NCBI GenBank assembly: GCA_002205965.3
Contig: NADL03000098.1
Location: 1 to 64,000, forward strand
Reading direction: 5' to 3'
DNA length: 64,000 nt
Source: Kappaphycus alvarezii
Taxonomy: Eukaryota; Rhodophyta; Florideophyceae; Gigartinales; Solieriaceae
In this document: one piece after another, positions 13,501 through 25,700 of the stretch
Layout: every line of letters starts with the position of its first letter
Position numbering within the stretch: the first letter of the stretch is position 1
Notes under the pieces: model-generated
The model's input: the letters and a program-made list of their open reading frames with translations, nothing else
Told to the model about the DNA's origin: nothing
The model's database searches: none
Made by a program: the position numbers and the translations under genes

Positions 13501-16500
13501 TGAAACATTCACTCTGCTTGTGGAAACGACTGTTTCGGTGTTTTTAAATGTTTTGATTTATGAATATCGCTCTCGTCGAGTCCCTATGAAATCATTAATC
13601 AGATCTATAACATTTTTTTCGGAACACAGGATATGATTAAAATAATAACTATTGAAATGTTCTCTTAGTTGCGCTCTTCAAAATTGGTGGCAATGTTAGC
13701 CTGAAAGTTGGTTAGAACAAGTTACCTAGAGTATAGGATCATGATTTTCATATTTGAGTGGTGGAAAGAACACAGTAATTCGATAAAGGAGAAAAACCAT
13801 ACTATCACGTTCAACTCATCTGGTAGCGTACGAGATCTATGAGTACCTACGAAAGGGCAAGCAAGAACAACGTGACTTTCGTATTTTAAAATTTATTTTC
13901 CGAACATTTGAGTAGTATTGGCTAGATACTATGCTCTTATCACTTCGAGTTGTGGCATGTCGGAATAAAATTTTTTGTGTGCGTGTGGAATCATTATAAA
14001 GTCTTATACTTTAAAGAGGTGAACCAACCTATCGCAGCGATTAACAATCTAAGTATTTATCCCATACCGATGCGAAAGGTGCAGATGAACCTCTGTTTCG
14101 TCATAATTTTGATTGAACTACGTTGCATCATTGCAAATATTAGTCAGTGGAGGTATCAGCACAATTTGTACATGAAAGTTGAATTAAGCGAGCAATATAG
14201 CCGCAATAAATATGATCACTGCTGTTTCATTCTCATTACTACGGGTTTCTCCTGAGACATTCAACCTTAAACCGTCCTTCACCCCAAACTCCGAGTTCAA
14301 CTGGATAAGTGCAGGGTAAAGGTTACTTCGTACAGATTTCTACGGATATTAGTGAGCAAGGATAAAAATGTATATAATGATAATACAAATGATGCAAATG
14401 AAGACTTGGAAATGGCCCGAATAATCATTTCCGAGATATAGACAGAAACTTTGCAAGGCTCAGAAGCTATTTCATCTGCGACAATCCCCCAAAACATATT
14501 AAGCAGATGTAAGCATAGAATTTTGAAAAATCCTAGCACGCTGTGGCGACTATTTTTAGTCTAGTGAAAAAATATCGCAGTGAAGCATTTGTAATGTTGG
14601 ATAGCATACGGTGAAGAAAATCATCATTTGTATTGAAATTTCAAGCCAACTAAATGGCGGAAAATAAAATACTTAGAAAATTTGACACGAAGAAACTCAA
14701 AGCGCAACTATAAACTCAAAATAGACGGACAGTATATGAATTTAAAGCTGTAATTTGAACTTTTAAAGCAAATAAAGTTCTTTATTGGGACGGGAAACTG
14801 TGAGAAACCTTAAAAAATATCCCTGGGTGGTAAGTTCATCTCGGATGGTTTGGCTCACTCCTAGATCCTTGAAAAGGACTATAGGGATGTTGAGACCGCC
14901 TCCCCAGACTGCCGCCTCTCACCACATAGATGTTGAAAAGGCTCGCATCATGTCATCAATCTTCGCTAGCTACAGTTTGGATATTATGTCGCTGTTTTGT
15001 GTCGCAATAGGAGCACTGAACTTTCAAAAACTTTTGAGCGAACTTGAATATACGCTTAAGCGAAGCATTAATGCTGAAAATTCCGCATAAAATTCTAAAC
15101 TTTCTTAAAGTACGAAATAGAAATCATTTTGCTACAATAGAGATAATAAATCGAAAATTTTCTGTAATAAGAGCTTATTGTAGAATCCCTTCATCGGTAA
15201 GATGCATGCATACTGCCAGGTCATCATATCTCAGCAAGTTAATAGAAGATGAGGGTCCAATTTCACCCTAATTTACTTTTCTGATCCATCTAGTTATGGG
15301 GCCGATATCACATGTTTAAGTATTACAAAGAATCCATTCGAAAATCATGCGCGCAACCGCATAAAAAGTTGGAATATTATCAATCATAGAATTGATCATC
15401 GACGTATGGGGAAAATATCGTCGCCGAAGAGCGGGCATGAAGATATACTCAAAAGGACAATATATTCAGTGTTTCGTATTGGTTTCGGTGAAGAAAAATC
15501 GGACAATAAAAATTATGACTTCGATAATGAAGTCTCCCATTTTATTCCAAGATGATAATTGTTCAGCAAAACAGACCCCGATGAGCCAACTTACTTCATC
15601 TTCAACTTAGACCGTGTATATTAAACTACAGCCTGAGACAATGAAAGCTCTTTCACTACTTTATTTGGGGGGAATGATGTTTTCACGTTAAAGATTTGTT
15701 CCGCTGATCTATAGCAAGCATAAACATTCTGTTGTACTTGCGTCGATAATGATTCACACTGGTTATTCATTTGAAATCCAGATATAATTAACTCCTGCAT
15801 ATTTCACAAGAAAAATGTTCATATTATAGCCAAGATAAAAAGCTGAATCCTTCCATTATTCTGACGCAGGACGGAGAAGCCGGAGCGTATATGTTATTAA
15901 CGAGGAGCACGATCTGAATCATGGTCGAGAAAAGCACCAAATATAAAAATTATAATGTACAAACCAACAGGAATATTGAAAATACACAGTCCTGTGTGCA
16001 GCTCATACAGGGCAACTAACCTCCCGAAACCTAAAAATGTTCAAGGACTTGAGAAACTCTCACATCTATGCTCAATTGTCACGTGAAGGCTTTCATGATA
16101 TTTAACTCACCTGTATTTCTACTAATGAGAAGCCCTTCACTATATTATTTACGATCACTCTCAGTTATCTCAGTACAGAAAAATACAAACCTGGCTGAGG
16201 TACATGGCACAAGTATAAACGAAACCTTAACAAATGTTTCACATTTTTACCATGCCTTTCACGTCAGCTACCGATTAGTCGATCTATAACATTATTTGTT
16301 ATCATCAAGGGCTATATTTTGTTAAATTAAGCTGCGGAACGAACCTAACTTCAAAGTGATAGAAATTTGAGTCGTGACATAGATTTTACGTCATGCAGTA
16401 TGAACGCAAAAAATCTCTAAATCTAAAGGATAAAATTTCGGGGTTCCATATTTCCTTTCAGATTTAAGTGAGTTGTATGATCAATATTTTGAAACAGCAG

Positions 16501-16698
16501 CAAGTAATTTTAGAAGTAAAAGGGCTTAGTGATATTTGATAAGAGACCACTTTCTCTCCGAAAATCATATTATATTGTTAATTTGAGCAAAGAATTGCTT
16601 TTTAAACATTTATAAACTCGCAAGTGCCAGAAAAAATAAGATGCAATTTTTGTGCATAAAAATTCTGAAGCTTTCTACTTAATGCAGAAGTAACAGGA

Positions 16699-16959
16699 GT
16701 GCACGGAGTTATTTTATATGAGAGTAGTAAAAAATCCAAAAAAATGTTTCATAGCTTTGGATCAGAAGAACTTTGTCAGCAACTTTCCGCTACTTACGAA
16801 TCTTCGTTATATAGAATCCTAACCACCAGATCAACTGTCGTAGGGGCCTTCGACAATTATCTAGATGTCTCTCTGCCCCTAAACAGTCATACTAGGACTA
16901 TGGAGTATATTTTTACAATGACGGAATTCGAAGCATTAAACGGGCCATCCGTAGTCTGA
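16699..16959 (+). CDS. Orphan ORF, about 87-95 residues
   Basis: An open frame with no ATG at its 5' end; the first ATG lies about 16 codons in, at 16744. The predicted peptide has an ordinary amino-acid mix with a Lys/Ser-rich N-terminus and a hydrophilic body, and no motif I know. It could be an exon, a transposon remnant or chance. Confidence 0.15.
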   Translation: MHGVILYESSKKSKKMFHSFGSEELCQQLSATYESSLYRILTTRSTVVGAFDNYLDVSLPLNSHTRTMEYIFTMTEFEALNGPSVV

Positions 16960-17733
16960 ATTCTTTTCTGTTATAAGCTCGAAGACCCAAGATGACACAA
17001 GCTAACATCTCCGATAATGTATGGGTGCCTCAACAAGGACAAATACGTACCTTTCATCAAACATTGTTTTTATTTTTCTTACTTTTGAGAGAAGAATAGA
17101 ATCTGCGAGCCATTTTGACTATGAGAGCGGCGCATATTCGCACAATTCGCATACGATGGTCCGTGGACTAATCGAAGGTTGTGTTACCAGTTTTTAATTT
17201 TGATAAAGAGAGAATATTCTGTTATATACACGTATTAAACTGGCACTATTCCCTTTTGCTCCAGAAGTGAAGATATTAAGGTCCAGTTCTCCTGTTTGAT
17301 CAGCAAAAAACTGTTCGGAACACAAATATATGTTCAGGTTGTAGGACGTCCGGTCCAGCACATGTGCACGAAAGGCCTTTGCGACATGATTACTGTTCTG
17401 GATGGATAGCTACGTAAGATGTGATTGGGAGGCAAACAGAGGCGAAATCAAGATGGAAAAAGGAGGACATGAAAATTGGATTGGTATGAAACCTGACATT
17501 TACAAATTTATATAGTACGTTAATGAGAATTTCTGCTTTGCCCTAAGCATAGGAGGTAGTTTTTTTGCGGTCACTGCTACTTCAATTAGGCTACTGTGTA
17601 TCAAAGACTTCCATTAGTGAGGAGAAAGTTTGGTCAGATGGAAAGCCGATCTTTTTCAAATCTTTACAAAATAGAGCAATTTACTACTGTTTTCAGTTTT
17701 AATTAAACCGCATATTTTAGTGGTATCGTTCTT

Positions 17734-18036
17734 ATGAAGTCTTTTACATATTCTAACTTATTCATTCTCATTTTTAGGGAACCCAAAACGCGGTACGTTT
17801 CGGGCGTTCTCTATTGCACTTTTCATGTCCATAATTCTAAAATATCCACCAAATCAGGATATTTTGGAACCTTTTCCACGTTTAGAAACATGCAAGGCCA
17901 AGAGATTCGTTCGTTCTTCTATCAGGTGAGAAATAAAAGCCAGAAAATAAGGCATAAGATGTTGGATATGCAATATGCTTTGAACTTGAGAACATCTATC
18001 GTTTCAAAGTTCCAGTGCAAGAGTTACTTGATTTAA
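17734..18036 (+). CDS. Orphan ORF, 100 residues, ATG start
   Basis: An ATG-initiated frame of 100 residues. The N-terminus (MKSFTYSNLFILIF) is basic then hydrophobic, like a weak signal sequence, but the hydrophobic run is short. The rest is rich in Lys, Ser and Phe with two Cys. A GTGAGA at 17926, in frame after TATCAG, could be a splice donor, so the real gene model may differ. No family recognised. Confidence 0.22.
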   Translation: MKSFTYSNLFILIFREPKTRYVSGVLYCTFHVHNSKISTKSGYFGTFSTFRNMQGQEIRSFFYQVRNKSQKIRHKMLDMQYALNLRTSIVSKFQCKSYLI

Positions 18037-18268
18037 GGCAACCATTTGACGTTACACAGAAAGATCAATTGACTTGAAGAGAAGTATCGATAAGCAATTT
18101 GTTCATCTTATAAGAATCATAAATTGCTTTGAAATACACATTCAAGGAAATATGACTATTTTCGATGAGCTAAACAAGACTTTTCTTCATTTGGCTCGGA
18201 TAAACTACTCATTTCAAGATTCGACATGACTGATAACGTATTTCGCGCGCAGGGGATATTTACTCGAA

Positions 18269-18592
18269 TTGAAAATAGGAAAGCAAAAAATACGCATTAG
18301 AGAGAAGGGAAGAAAACTTTTTCGAAAGTTTAATGTACATGGAATGTTGGAAGAGAGCTCCACATATCATATAGAGAGTAAAGACCTGTATAAATTCATC
18401 AAAGCCACAGTATTGATTACACTAGTCCGTTTGCTAAGAATTAGCAAGACAGTTCCCTTAACAACTTCGACAAGTGCACCTTGCATGGAGGGGAAGAAGA
18501 GATATGATAAACTTTTTTGTAGGTGTGAGGCCTGCGGCCACCCCAAAAAATCATCCGTTCTATGCATGCAACAAATAAGTAAGCAGAAATAG
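18269..18592 (+). CDS. Orphan ORF with Cys-rich C-terminus
   Basis: A 107-codon frame opening at a TTG. The N-terminal third is strongly basic. The C-terminal third holds a CRCEACGHPKK stretch resembling half of a zinc-binding knuckle, plus one more Cys. There is no ATG near the frame start. It may be a fragment of a decayed element. No family is assigned. Confidence 0.18.
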   Translation: MKIGKQKIRIREKGRKLFRKFNVHGMLEESSTYHIESKDLYKFIKATVLITLVRLLRISKTVPLTTSTSAPCMEGKKRYDKLFCRCEACGHPKKSSVLCMQQISKQK

Positions 18593-19108
18593 TTGCCTTG
18601 TTCCTCCGAAAAAGAAAACCAGGTAGTAACAACGCTTTTAGCTCAACAGGCTGTACTGCAATATACTTGAAAATTTAGGAAGCCATTTAGGATTTAAACT
18701 CCCTATTCGAAACTCATGGTTTGTTTTTAATGTTGAACTTACTAAAATATCTATGTGTATTTATTTCTGTAGTATCAGTCAATTCGGAAAATAGGGACGA
18801 AATTTTAACAAAAAAATATGAATTTGTGAATGAAAATGAATTTAAAAGCTTTTATGATATGCAAACCAATTAAACATCTTCAAAAAAAATTCAAAACAGT
18901 GTCTTAGTAAAGCTATTTTCCGTGCCCATATAGTTGGAAAAATCAATGTAAGGTCTACAACTGGGATATAAATATTGTGTAAATTTGTTTTACCTCTGAG
19001 AAGTTCTATATAATTATCCAGATTATATCTATTGTTAGATTTTTTCGACCAAATGAATAACTTTAATTTGTTTTATGATAATTGGGTTTTTTAAAATAGA
19101 CGTATTTT

Positions 19109-19145
19109 CTGCAACCGAAGGAATGTTGTGTCCGCTCGACAATCC
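19109..19145 (+). repeat. 37-bp block shared with 28907-28943
   Basis: The sequence from ctgcaaccgaagg to gctcgacaatcc recurs at 28907-28943 with a single mismatch. A weaker match extends about 15 bp further left (aaatagacgta against aactagacata). After aatcc the two sites diverge completely, because the right-hand copy abuts the LTR beginning at 28945. Confidence 0.85.
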
Positions 19146-19535
19146 TTTGCCAGTAGATGTGCTACACGAGAAAACATCACCGTGCTTGGTGGGTCCTATT
19201 GTTGCATCCTTTGTTGGCTGAGCATGTCTTGCGTGCACGCCACCGGCATGACTAGCCACGGCAGCTGACGAGCGTACACCATGTTCAGAACACGATGTAA
19301 CAACGGCACTCTGGCCTAGGCACTTCTTCGTGCGTAGATATGCCCCCTCCTCTCTGGAAACAGCCGTCAGTGCCTCTAAGCAGCAGCGCACAAGAAATTT
19401 CCCCCTTTGGTCGGCAGCAGGTCTATCATTCTCTGTCTCGAGAAGCGGCTGAACGCATCACGCGCACTACTGAGACGAGCGTGTGGTCCTCATCTTCGCC
19501 TTTGCCGTCAATCAGTCTCCGGACTTCGTGCACAT

Positions 19536-19770
19536 GGGGAAAGGTTTGGGTGTTTTACTTTGAAGGATATATCCGATCTATCGTGCACGTTGGAATCTAG
19601 TCCGCAGCGCACTTCGTCGGCCACCTGCACCTGGGCCAGGTATTCCCTTGTGTCTGTCTTCCTCCCCCATTGCTGTGTCGGCACACGTTTTTGGTCGATT
19701 TTGGTTGTCTGGAAAACTTTAGGATAGATCGCGTACATCTTCCAACAGTAAAAACATCCAAAACTTCCCC
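19536..19770. mobile_element. 235-bp MITE-like unit with inverted ends
   Basis: The left end begins ggggaaaggtttgggtgttt and continues through ggatatatccgatctatc. The right end, read on the minus strand, begins ggggaagttttggatgtttt and continues through gatgtacgcgatctatc. The two ends are therefore inverted repeats of about 45 bp with several mismatches, which is the architecture of a small non-autonomous DNA element. I see no clear target-site duplication (flanks cacat and ctccc). The right-hand 115 bp recur in the same orientation at about 27047-27178 and 39147-39255. A SINE-type origin is an alternative. Confidence 0.55.
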
Positions 19771-19776
19771 CTCCCA

Positions 19777-19810
19777 GGGAGGAAATGTTTGGGTGTTTTA
19801 CTCTTTGAAG
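19777..19810 (+). repeat. Further copy of the short-repeat end
   Basis: Starts gggaggaaatgtttgggtgt and continues ttactctttgaag. It lies only a few bases from the right end of the 235-bp unit and in the opposite orientation, so two element ends sit head to head here. Confidence 0.7.
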
Positions 19811-20498
19811 TCCCAGTGCTGCGGTAGGAGTGCCTTTGTCAGCAGTCGCCGTATGACCTCCCAATTGCAATGGGGCGGATTTTCCTGGCAGGGGCTGGAT
19901 GGGTAGCAGCGTCGCAGAGGAGGTACGAGGGATTGTCTCATCTGAGAGGTTCCCACGGGCTGACCTCGTCACAACAACCTTCGGCACCCAAATGACCGTC
20001 ACCCCAGGTTCACGGCTCACCCTTGTGCTGACCGGCGACTTTAGAAGCCGTGAAACATTCTGCCGGGGCCCGATGCGGAGTTTGGGTTCAGGTACTGCTC
20101 TATCCAAGGCTCGAAAACCGATCTCCTTTCGACTTCCACCCGAAGGTCAGGCCTATCATCTTCCGACAAACATATGCAGGTTACCGTTTGCTTTGAACGC
20201 GGCAGACCTGCGGACAGAATTATAGCCACTTTTCGGTAGCTGGTCCATAGCACCTTCACTCATCGTTTTTCAGTCGATCCCTCAACATCGCTGTTGCCGC
20301 ATAGCTTCCTACGGCTTCATCCTACTTTGCTACCGCAGTAAGCCAACCCACGTTTCCCCACTTTCCACTCGGCTACCAGAAACGTTAGTTGGCGAAAATG
20401 CTCAGCTATTTGTACTGTAGATCCTGCGACATGTTTGAATGCAAGTTCATGAGACTTCCAAACTCCGCACCACTCGCGGGTAACCAAACCTCACTTAG

Positions 20499-20922
20499 TG
20501 TAACAATGTCTCTGTTATACCGCTGTGTAATAGAGACTTGTTCGCTTTTGATATTTCAGTTCTCTATTGCACAGTGGTGTAACAGAGAAACTGACATTTC
20601 TTGAATGAATTAGGAGTTTGATTTTCCCTCAATGTTCTTTTTGACGTTGAGCCCCACGTCATCGTTATATTTAATTAGTTATATTCTAGATAGAACAATT
20701 CTATAGTTACACCTCTACTTTCTAGAAAGTCCTACTGAGTTAACAATGTGTAGAATTTCTAGAGTATAGCTTCAGTGCTATCGATATAAAGGGGGCTTAT
20801 CCGGATTCTTGTGGGAATCCAGGTACACTCCATACACCCTTTGCCCCCAACTTTCTGAGACCTACTACCGACGTCTCTACTGTTCCTATAGCAGCGCCCC
20901 GGCTGCCTCCCCCTCTGTTTCA
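20499..20922 (+). repeat. 5' LTR of the chromovirus
   Basis: Begins TGTAACAATG and ends TGTTTCA, the usual TG...CA ends. It differs from the 3' LTR at very roughly one base in ten by eye and lacks a 43-44-bp segment present there. A tatataaa-like sequence (cgatataaaggggg, about 20780) is a probable promoter TATA element. Confidence 0.9.
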
Positions 20923-20923
20923 C

Positions 20924-20936
20924 TGGTATCATCGCC
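20924..20936 (+). promoter_or_regulatory. Probable primer-binding site (initiator Met tRNA type)
   Basis: One base after the LTR end stands tggtatcatcgcc. The first eight bases agree with the common initiator-methionine tRNA primer site (tggtatca), after which the match fails. Position supports the call; the poor 3' half may be decay. Confidence 0.45.
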
Positions 20937-21768
20937 TTCGCCGGTTCCGCTGCTTTTTCGCTTTCATCTTGCTCTAGTTCGAGGTTTTTTACACGTGTAT
21001 TTTTTTGTGGGTTGTTGAATTTTTGGAAAAATTTTGCTGGCAGTTTACTGGAAGTGAAATCTTGTATACTGTATTTGTGGTCTGGAGTGCCAAGTACAGG
21101 AGAGTACCTGTGGGCTGGAGTGCCAGGTACAGTAAACCTCATTGTTCCACATAGTTCGCCGTTACTAATTGGAGATCTTAGTAACCGGGAAAGTGAGGTG
21201 CAGCAAAGGCTGTTTTTTCTAGGTCATTCTGTACAGGTAGCGTACAGGCCTCACGAAGCTGCGTGATCCTGTGCAGGATACTTAGACTGGACAGCTGGGC
21301 TTAACTAAGCTGCCTTAGTAAAGCCGTGCTTCTGACCAAGTCCCCATTTGAAGATCCCCTGTCAGTATTACTCTACAATTCTATTGCACTTGTTGGCTGC
21401 TAGCTAGGTGCACCGAGTGGATCACGGGTTCAGGAAACGCTTTAAAGGGTCGACTTGGACTGGACTTGGACAAAGGGGCAGGTGCTCAGAAAAGGTACTA
21501 CTTGGTTGTTGACCAGCTTAAGGTCTGCTTGAGAGGCTTTCCTATAGGGTAAGGACTCCGATCGTGGTCTACATAGTGGAATGGTGGTGATATATCGAAA
21601 GGATTGCTGAGTCACACCGGAGTGTAGGTGTGACCAAAGCTGCTGGTTAGTCACTCTCTCCGCGGGTGGGGAGCCAACTCGTCGTCTAGGGACGAATCCC
21701 TTGCAGATTTCAACTTCAAGTGCTTGTATTCAAGTTTAGGTGTTGGTGTAATGCGTTAAGGAAGAGGT

Positions 21769-22520
21769 TTGTGGAGCATGTATTTCTTCAAACCAAATAA
21801 GCTTGTGCTGTTCGATGGGACTCGAGATGCGTTAACGGTTAGGTCATGGTTGCATTCAGTCGAAAAATACCCAAGGCTTATTCAGGTGGGTCAGAGCGAA
21901 GTTATCAGTACCCAGAATGCCATTGACTTTGCTTCCTTTTTTATGACCAGTACAGCGGCAAACTGGAGGTACACGCTTGTTTATGAAACCATTGTCCGCC
22001 GACGTGGGAAGCGTTCAAATTCTTAGTTGAAGCTGGGTTTGTTCCCCAGGGTAGTGTTCCCAGAGCCCGTGACAAGCTTACTAAGCTTCGCCAGAAAACA
22101 AGTGTGGCTGCGTATCTCTCGGAGTTCAGGAATTTGGTTATCAATATTCCCGGTATAAGTGAGTAGGAAAAACTGGTGCGGTTCTGTGAAGTTCTCATAC
22201 CACATATTCTGCTGGAGGTCCGTAAGGGAATCCATCCAAGTTCAAAGCTGCTACCATTATTGCTCTCAACGTTGATAGATCATTTTACGGAGCAAGTTTC
22301 TTCATTGGCAGAGGCTCATTTTCAAACAATCGAAATGCCTCAGGACCTACACAAATGGAGATAGGGAACTGGAAAGTAGTCATAACGGGCAGCTTCAGAA
22401 AGACTTAATGGAGAATCGATGCTTTACGTGCCATAAAGTGGGATGTAGACCTTGGAAACACAAAAAGGAAACGGGAATAGAGATAACAGGGGTGGTAATC
22501 GCATGATGGCAAACAATACA
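21769..22520 (+). pseudogene. Chromovirus gag, broken
   Basis: The capsid region is recognisable: PNK-LVLFDGTRDALTVRSWL at the N-terminus, then SFFMTSTAANWRYTL. A frameshift near 22005 is followed in another frame by KLTKLRQKTSVAAYLSEFRN and an in-frame TAG after NIPGISE. The nucleocapsid zinc knuckle is represented by CFTCHKVGC near 22420-22446. The His and the last Cys are out of register, so the knuckle is probably non-functional. Gag normally forms the virus-like particle and binds genomic RNA. Confidence 0.75.
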
Positions 22521-22759
22521 CAGACAGGATGCGGTAATGGTTTCAATGGCTTTGACTCGGAAAACTAGTTGGTCCACCAGACTTGGTGAACACTCAGGTG
22601 AGACCAAAAGTGAGTGTGAAAATATGTCTGATGAACAGAGTGAAACTGTTGTGGACATCACCGGAGCTAAATTCTCAGAGGACAGGAAAAAGTCGAGAAT
22701 CTCCGAAGCCGAATCTAATGGAATCACGTCTAGTCATGATGACAGCATCCCCACTGATG

Positions 22760-25700
22760 GACCTATACCAGTGGAGCCTTTGTTAGTACTTGAAGGTAGA
22801 CTGATGGAATAGCAGTCAAAGTACTAAAGGACGATGGATGCAATACAAACTGTTTTAAGCCGAGTTCCTGAAGCGAAATAGGAACTTTTTGAGATTCGGC
22901 GTGAACGAGACATTGTTGCCATTCAAAGAAGGGAGTTACTGAAGAAGTATCTGAGATCATTTACAACGGAACTATTAAGTTAGGCGAACATACATATACT
23001 TCTAGTTGGGCTGTGTCCCAAACCAGGTATGATGATCTGTTGGGAATGTGTGGCATGTTGCCCACAATCCATGTGTCGACTATCGGAAACGGATTGTGAT
23101 GGTGAAAGATGATTCTATTTTTGTGATTCATCCCGATGACGAAAACCGTATTGATGTGTCCAATTTGGGAGTGGCGAAACTTAGACGAATGCTGAGTGAT
23201 GTGGGTGACTTTAGTTAATTGAAGTTCACAATATGAGAACAAAGTTCGATAAAAGACTGAGCAGATTACTGGATAATTTCGAAGAGGTCTTTTAGGATGA
23301 ATTGCCAAGTGGGCTTCCTCCGACTCGATCAGTTGATCCTGAGATCAAAGAAGAGGAAGGAGCAAAGGCACTTCACCGAACTTTATTCTATTTGTCTCCA
23401 TCCGAAGTTAGGGCAGCAAAAGAGTACGTCGAGTCTCTTTTCAGGAAAGGGAAGATCAGTTCCAGTAAATCACCATATGGAGCACCACTTATCTTTGTGA
23501 AAGAAAGAAATTGAAAACTTGTAGGTGTTGTCGATTATCGCGCTTTGAATCGCATCACCAAAAAGAATAATGCTCTACCCCTCGTTCTGGTGAAATGTTA
23601 GATTGACTTGAAGATGCGAGATTTTTCTCCAAGCTTGATCTGAAAACGGGATAACATGAGATAAGGGTGAAACAAGAGGACATCGAAAAGACTATGTTCA
23701 GTACAAATTATGGGCAATTTGAATATCTTGTTATGCCAATGGGACTTCGGAACGCTCCTGCTACGTTCCAAACTTTGATGAACCAGATATTCTATGATTT
23801 CATCGATGTGTTCTTGGTTGTATATATGGATGATCTTCTTACATTCAGTAAGAATGAGGAAGAACATTACGAACATCTATAAATTGTAATAAAGAGACTT
23901 AAGGATCACAAGCTGTACATCTCTCCGAAGAAATGCTCTTTCTTTCAGACTGATCTGGATTTTTGGGTTTAATAGTCGGGAAGGACGGTATTCCTGTCAA
24001 TCTTGAGAAGGTGGAAGTCGTACAAACGTGGCCGAAACCTGAATCTCTATCGGAGTTGGGAAGTTTCTTATCTGTAGTACAGTTTTTCCGTAGGTTCATT
24101 CCGAATTTCTCTGCAATTGCTGCACCTCCCACAGATCTGACAAAGAAAGATCGAGGTATAGGGAAATGGGATCAAAAGTGTGATGGAGCTTTCTAGAGGA
24201 TAAAGTAAGCAATGGAATTGGCTCCAATCTTGGTCGATCCCGATTGGAAAAAGCCATTTCGTGGTCATGTAGATGCTTCACAGTTCGCTGTCGGTGGAAC
24301 TCTGACGCAGTTGAATAAGAATAGAAAAGATCGCGTAATTTCTTTCCATTCAAAGAAGCTTTCCCCAACTGAGTCTGACTACACTGCAAACGAAAAAGAG
24401 CAGAGCTGCTGGCTTTGATTAGCTTTCTGGGGAGATTAAGATGCTCCCTTGAAGGGTTCAAATTTGAGATTTTCAAAGACAAATAGGTGCTTAAGAGCTT
24501 CTCGACAAAACCGAATATTATTCGTAAAATTCACGTTGATTGGAAACTCTCGGTAACTTTGGAATCTTTCCCATCACACTGAAGCCTGGAAGAATTCACG
24601 TCTTGGGAGATGAATTATCACGAGCTCCGCACGTGAGGAGAGAGATCGTGACGTCTCAGTGAATGACGTTGAAGTCCCTTACCTTAGTGTTGATCAGATC
24701 ATTCCTCTGTATGATGACGACCAGTTCTTCGGTCCAGTGGTAAAAGCCATGAAAGGAGAGTAACCAGAGGATATGTTTCAGAAGCAAAAACTTGAAAGAA
24801 TTCTGCCGATGTTCCGAAAAGATGATTCGAGGCATTTTTACAATGGAAAGTTGTGCGTACAATGAAGGTCTGTTTCGGATATTTTGCGAATTGCTCGATA
24901 CTCGAAAGTTGGTGGAAATTTTAAATTTGCGAAGACAATATCGAAATTAGAAAACTTCCATTGGAAACATAAGATCCGGGATGTTCGAAAGTATTGTGAA
25001 GGATGTCTCACGTGTCAACAGTATAAGGACTCTAATGAAAAAGGTTGACTGATCCAATGTCCCTGTAATTTCCTGACAGCAAATGGGGATAATTAGCTAC
25101 CTATTTCGTTGTGATGCTACCCCTGAGTAGAAGCGGTCATGATGCGATCACAATTGGGGTTGATCGACTTACTCGTCGAGTCCATTTTCTAAAATCCAAA
25201 ACATCAGATACTGCTGAGGACACGGCTCGAGACTTCTTCGCGAACATCTTCAAGAATCACGGTTTGCCAGACGTTGTAACCTCAGATAGGGCTATCAAGT
25301 TCATTTCAAAGTTTTGGAAGACACTGATGAATCTTTGTGGGGTGAAATGATAACTGGTAGACACCCACAAACAGATGGTGCTTCAGAGATTATGAATAGG
25401 ATGATCGAGAACTATCTCCGTTTCTATTGCTAGTATCATCAGAATGACTGGGATGAACTGCTTCCTTCTGCAGAATTTGCATACAACTCGGCTGTGAGCG
25501 ATGATCTGGGTATGTCACCATTTGAGCTGGACCTGAGATGGACACCTAAATTTCCATTTAACTTCTTGGCTAGCAGCAGAATGCCTCTTCGGAGTTTGGA
25601 CGACTTTCTTGCCAAGCTCAAGGTTTCTCTTGAGGATGCGCAATTTGCCTACAAAGTGGCAAAAGCTCGGCAAGCTGCACATTCTTCAAGGCGATACAAG

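Larger units (their letters stand above)
7740..19030. other. Long AT-rich interval with only orphan ORFs
   Basis: I see no recognisable transposon or conserved gene here. Frames of 60-125 codons occur on both strands, and most are at chance level for this composition. The few that look more protein-like are listed separately (8417-8788 minus, 16699-16959 plus, 17734-18036 plus, 18269-18592 plus). An exact 24-bp tandem duplication lies at 10486-10533. Confidence 0.5.
19035..20280. other. GC-richer repeat island left of the chromovirus
   Basis: Base composition rises abruptly here compared with the AT-rich DNA to the left. Long open frames on both strands (for example 118 codons at 19391-19035 minus and 199 codons at 20107-19508 minus) are expected from the higher GC. 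I do not treat them as genes, because the same DNA recurs in pieces elsewhere in the window as non-coding repeats. The island contains the inverted-end unit at 19536-19770, another end copy at 19777-19810, and a 37-bp block shared with 28907-28943. Confidence 0.6.

Noticed and set aside
14297..14539. Minus-strand frame with a hydrophobic N-terminus resembling a signal peptide
   Set aside because: No ATG before the hydrophobic stretch; the frame opens at GTG shortly after an in-frame stop.
19508..20107. 199-codon minus-strand open frame
   Set aside because: It crosses the 235-bp inverted-end unit and both of its ends, and the same DNA recurs elsewhere with frames broken. The frame is a by-product of higher GC.
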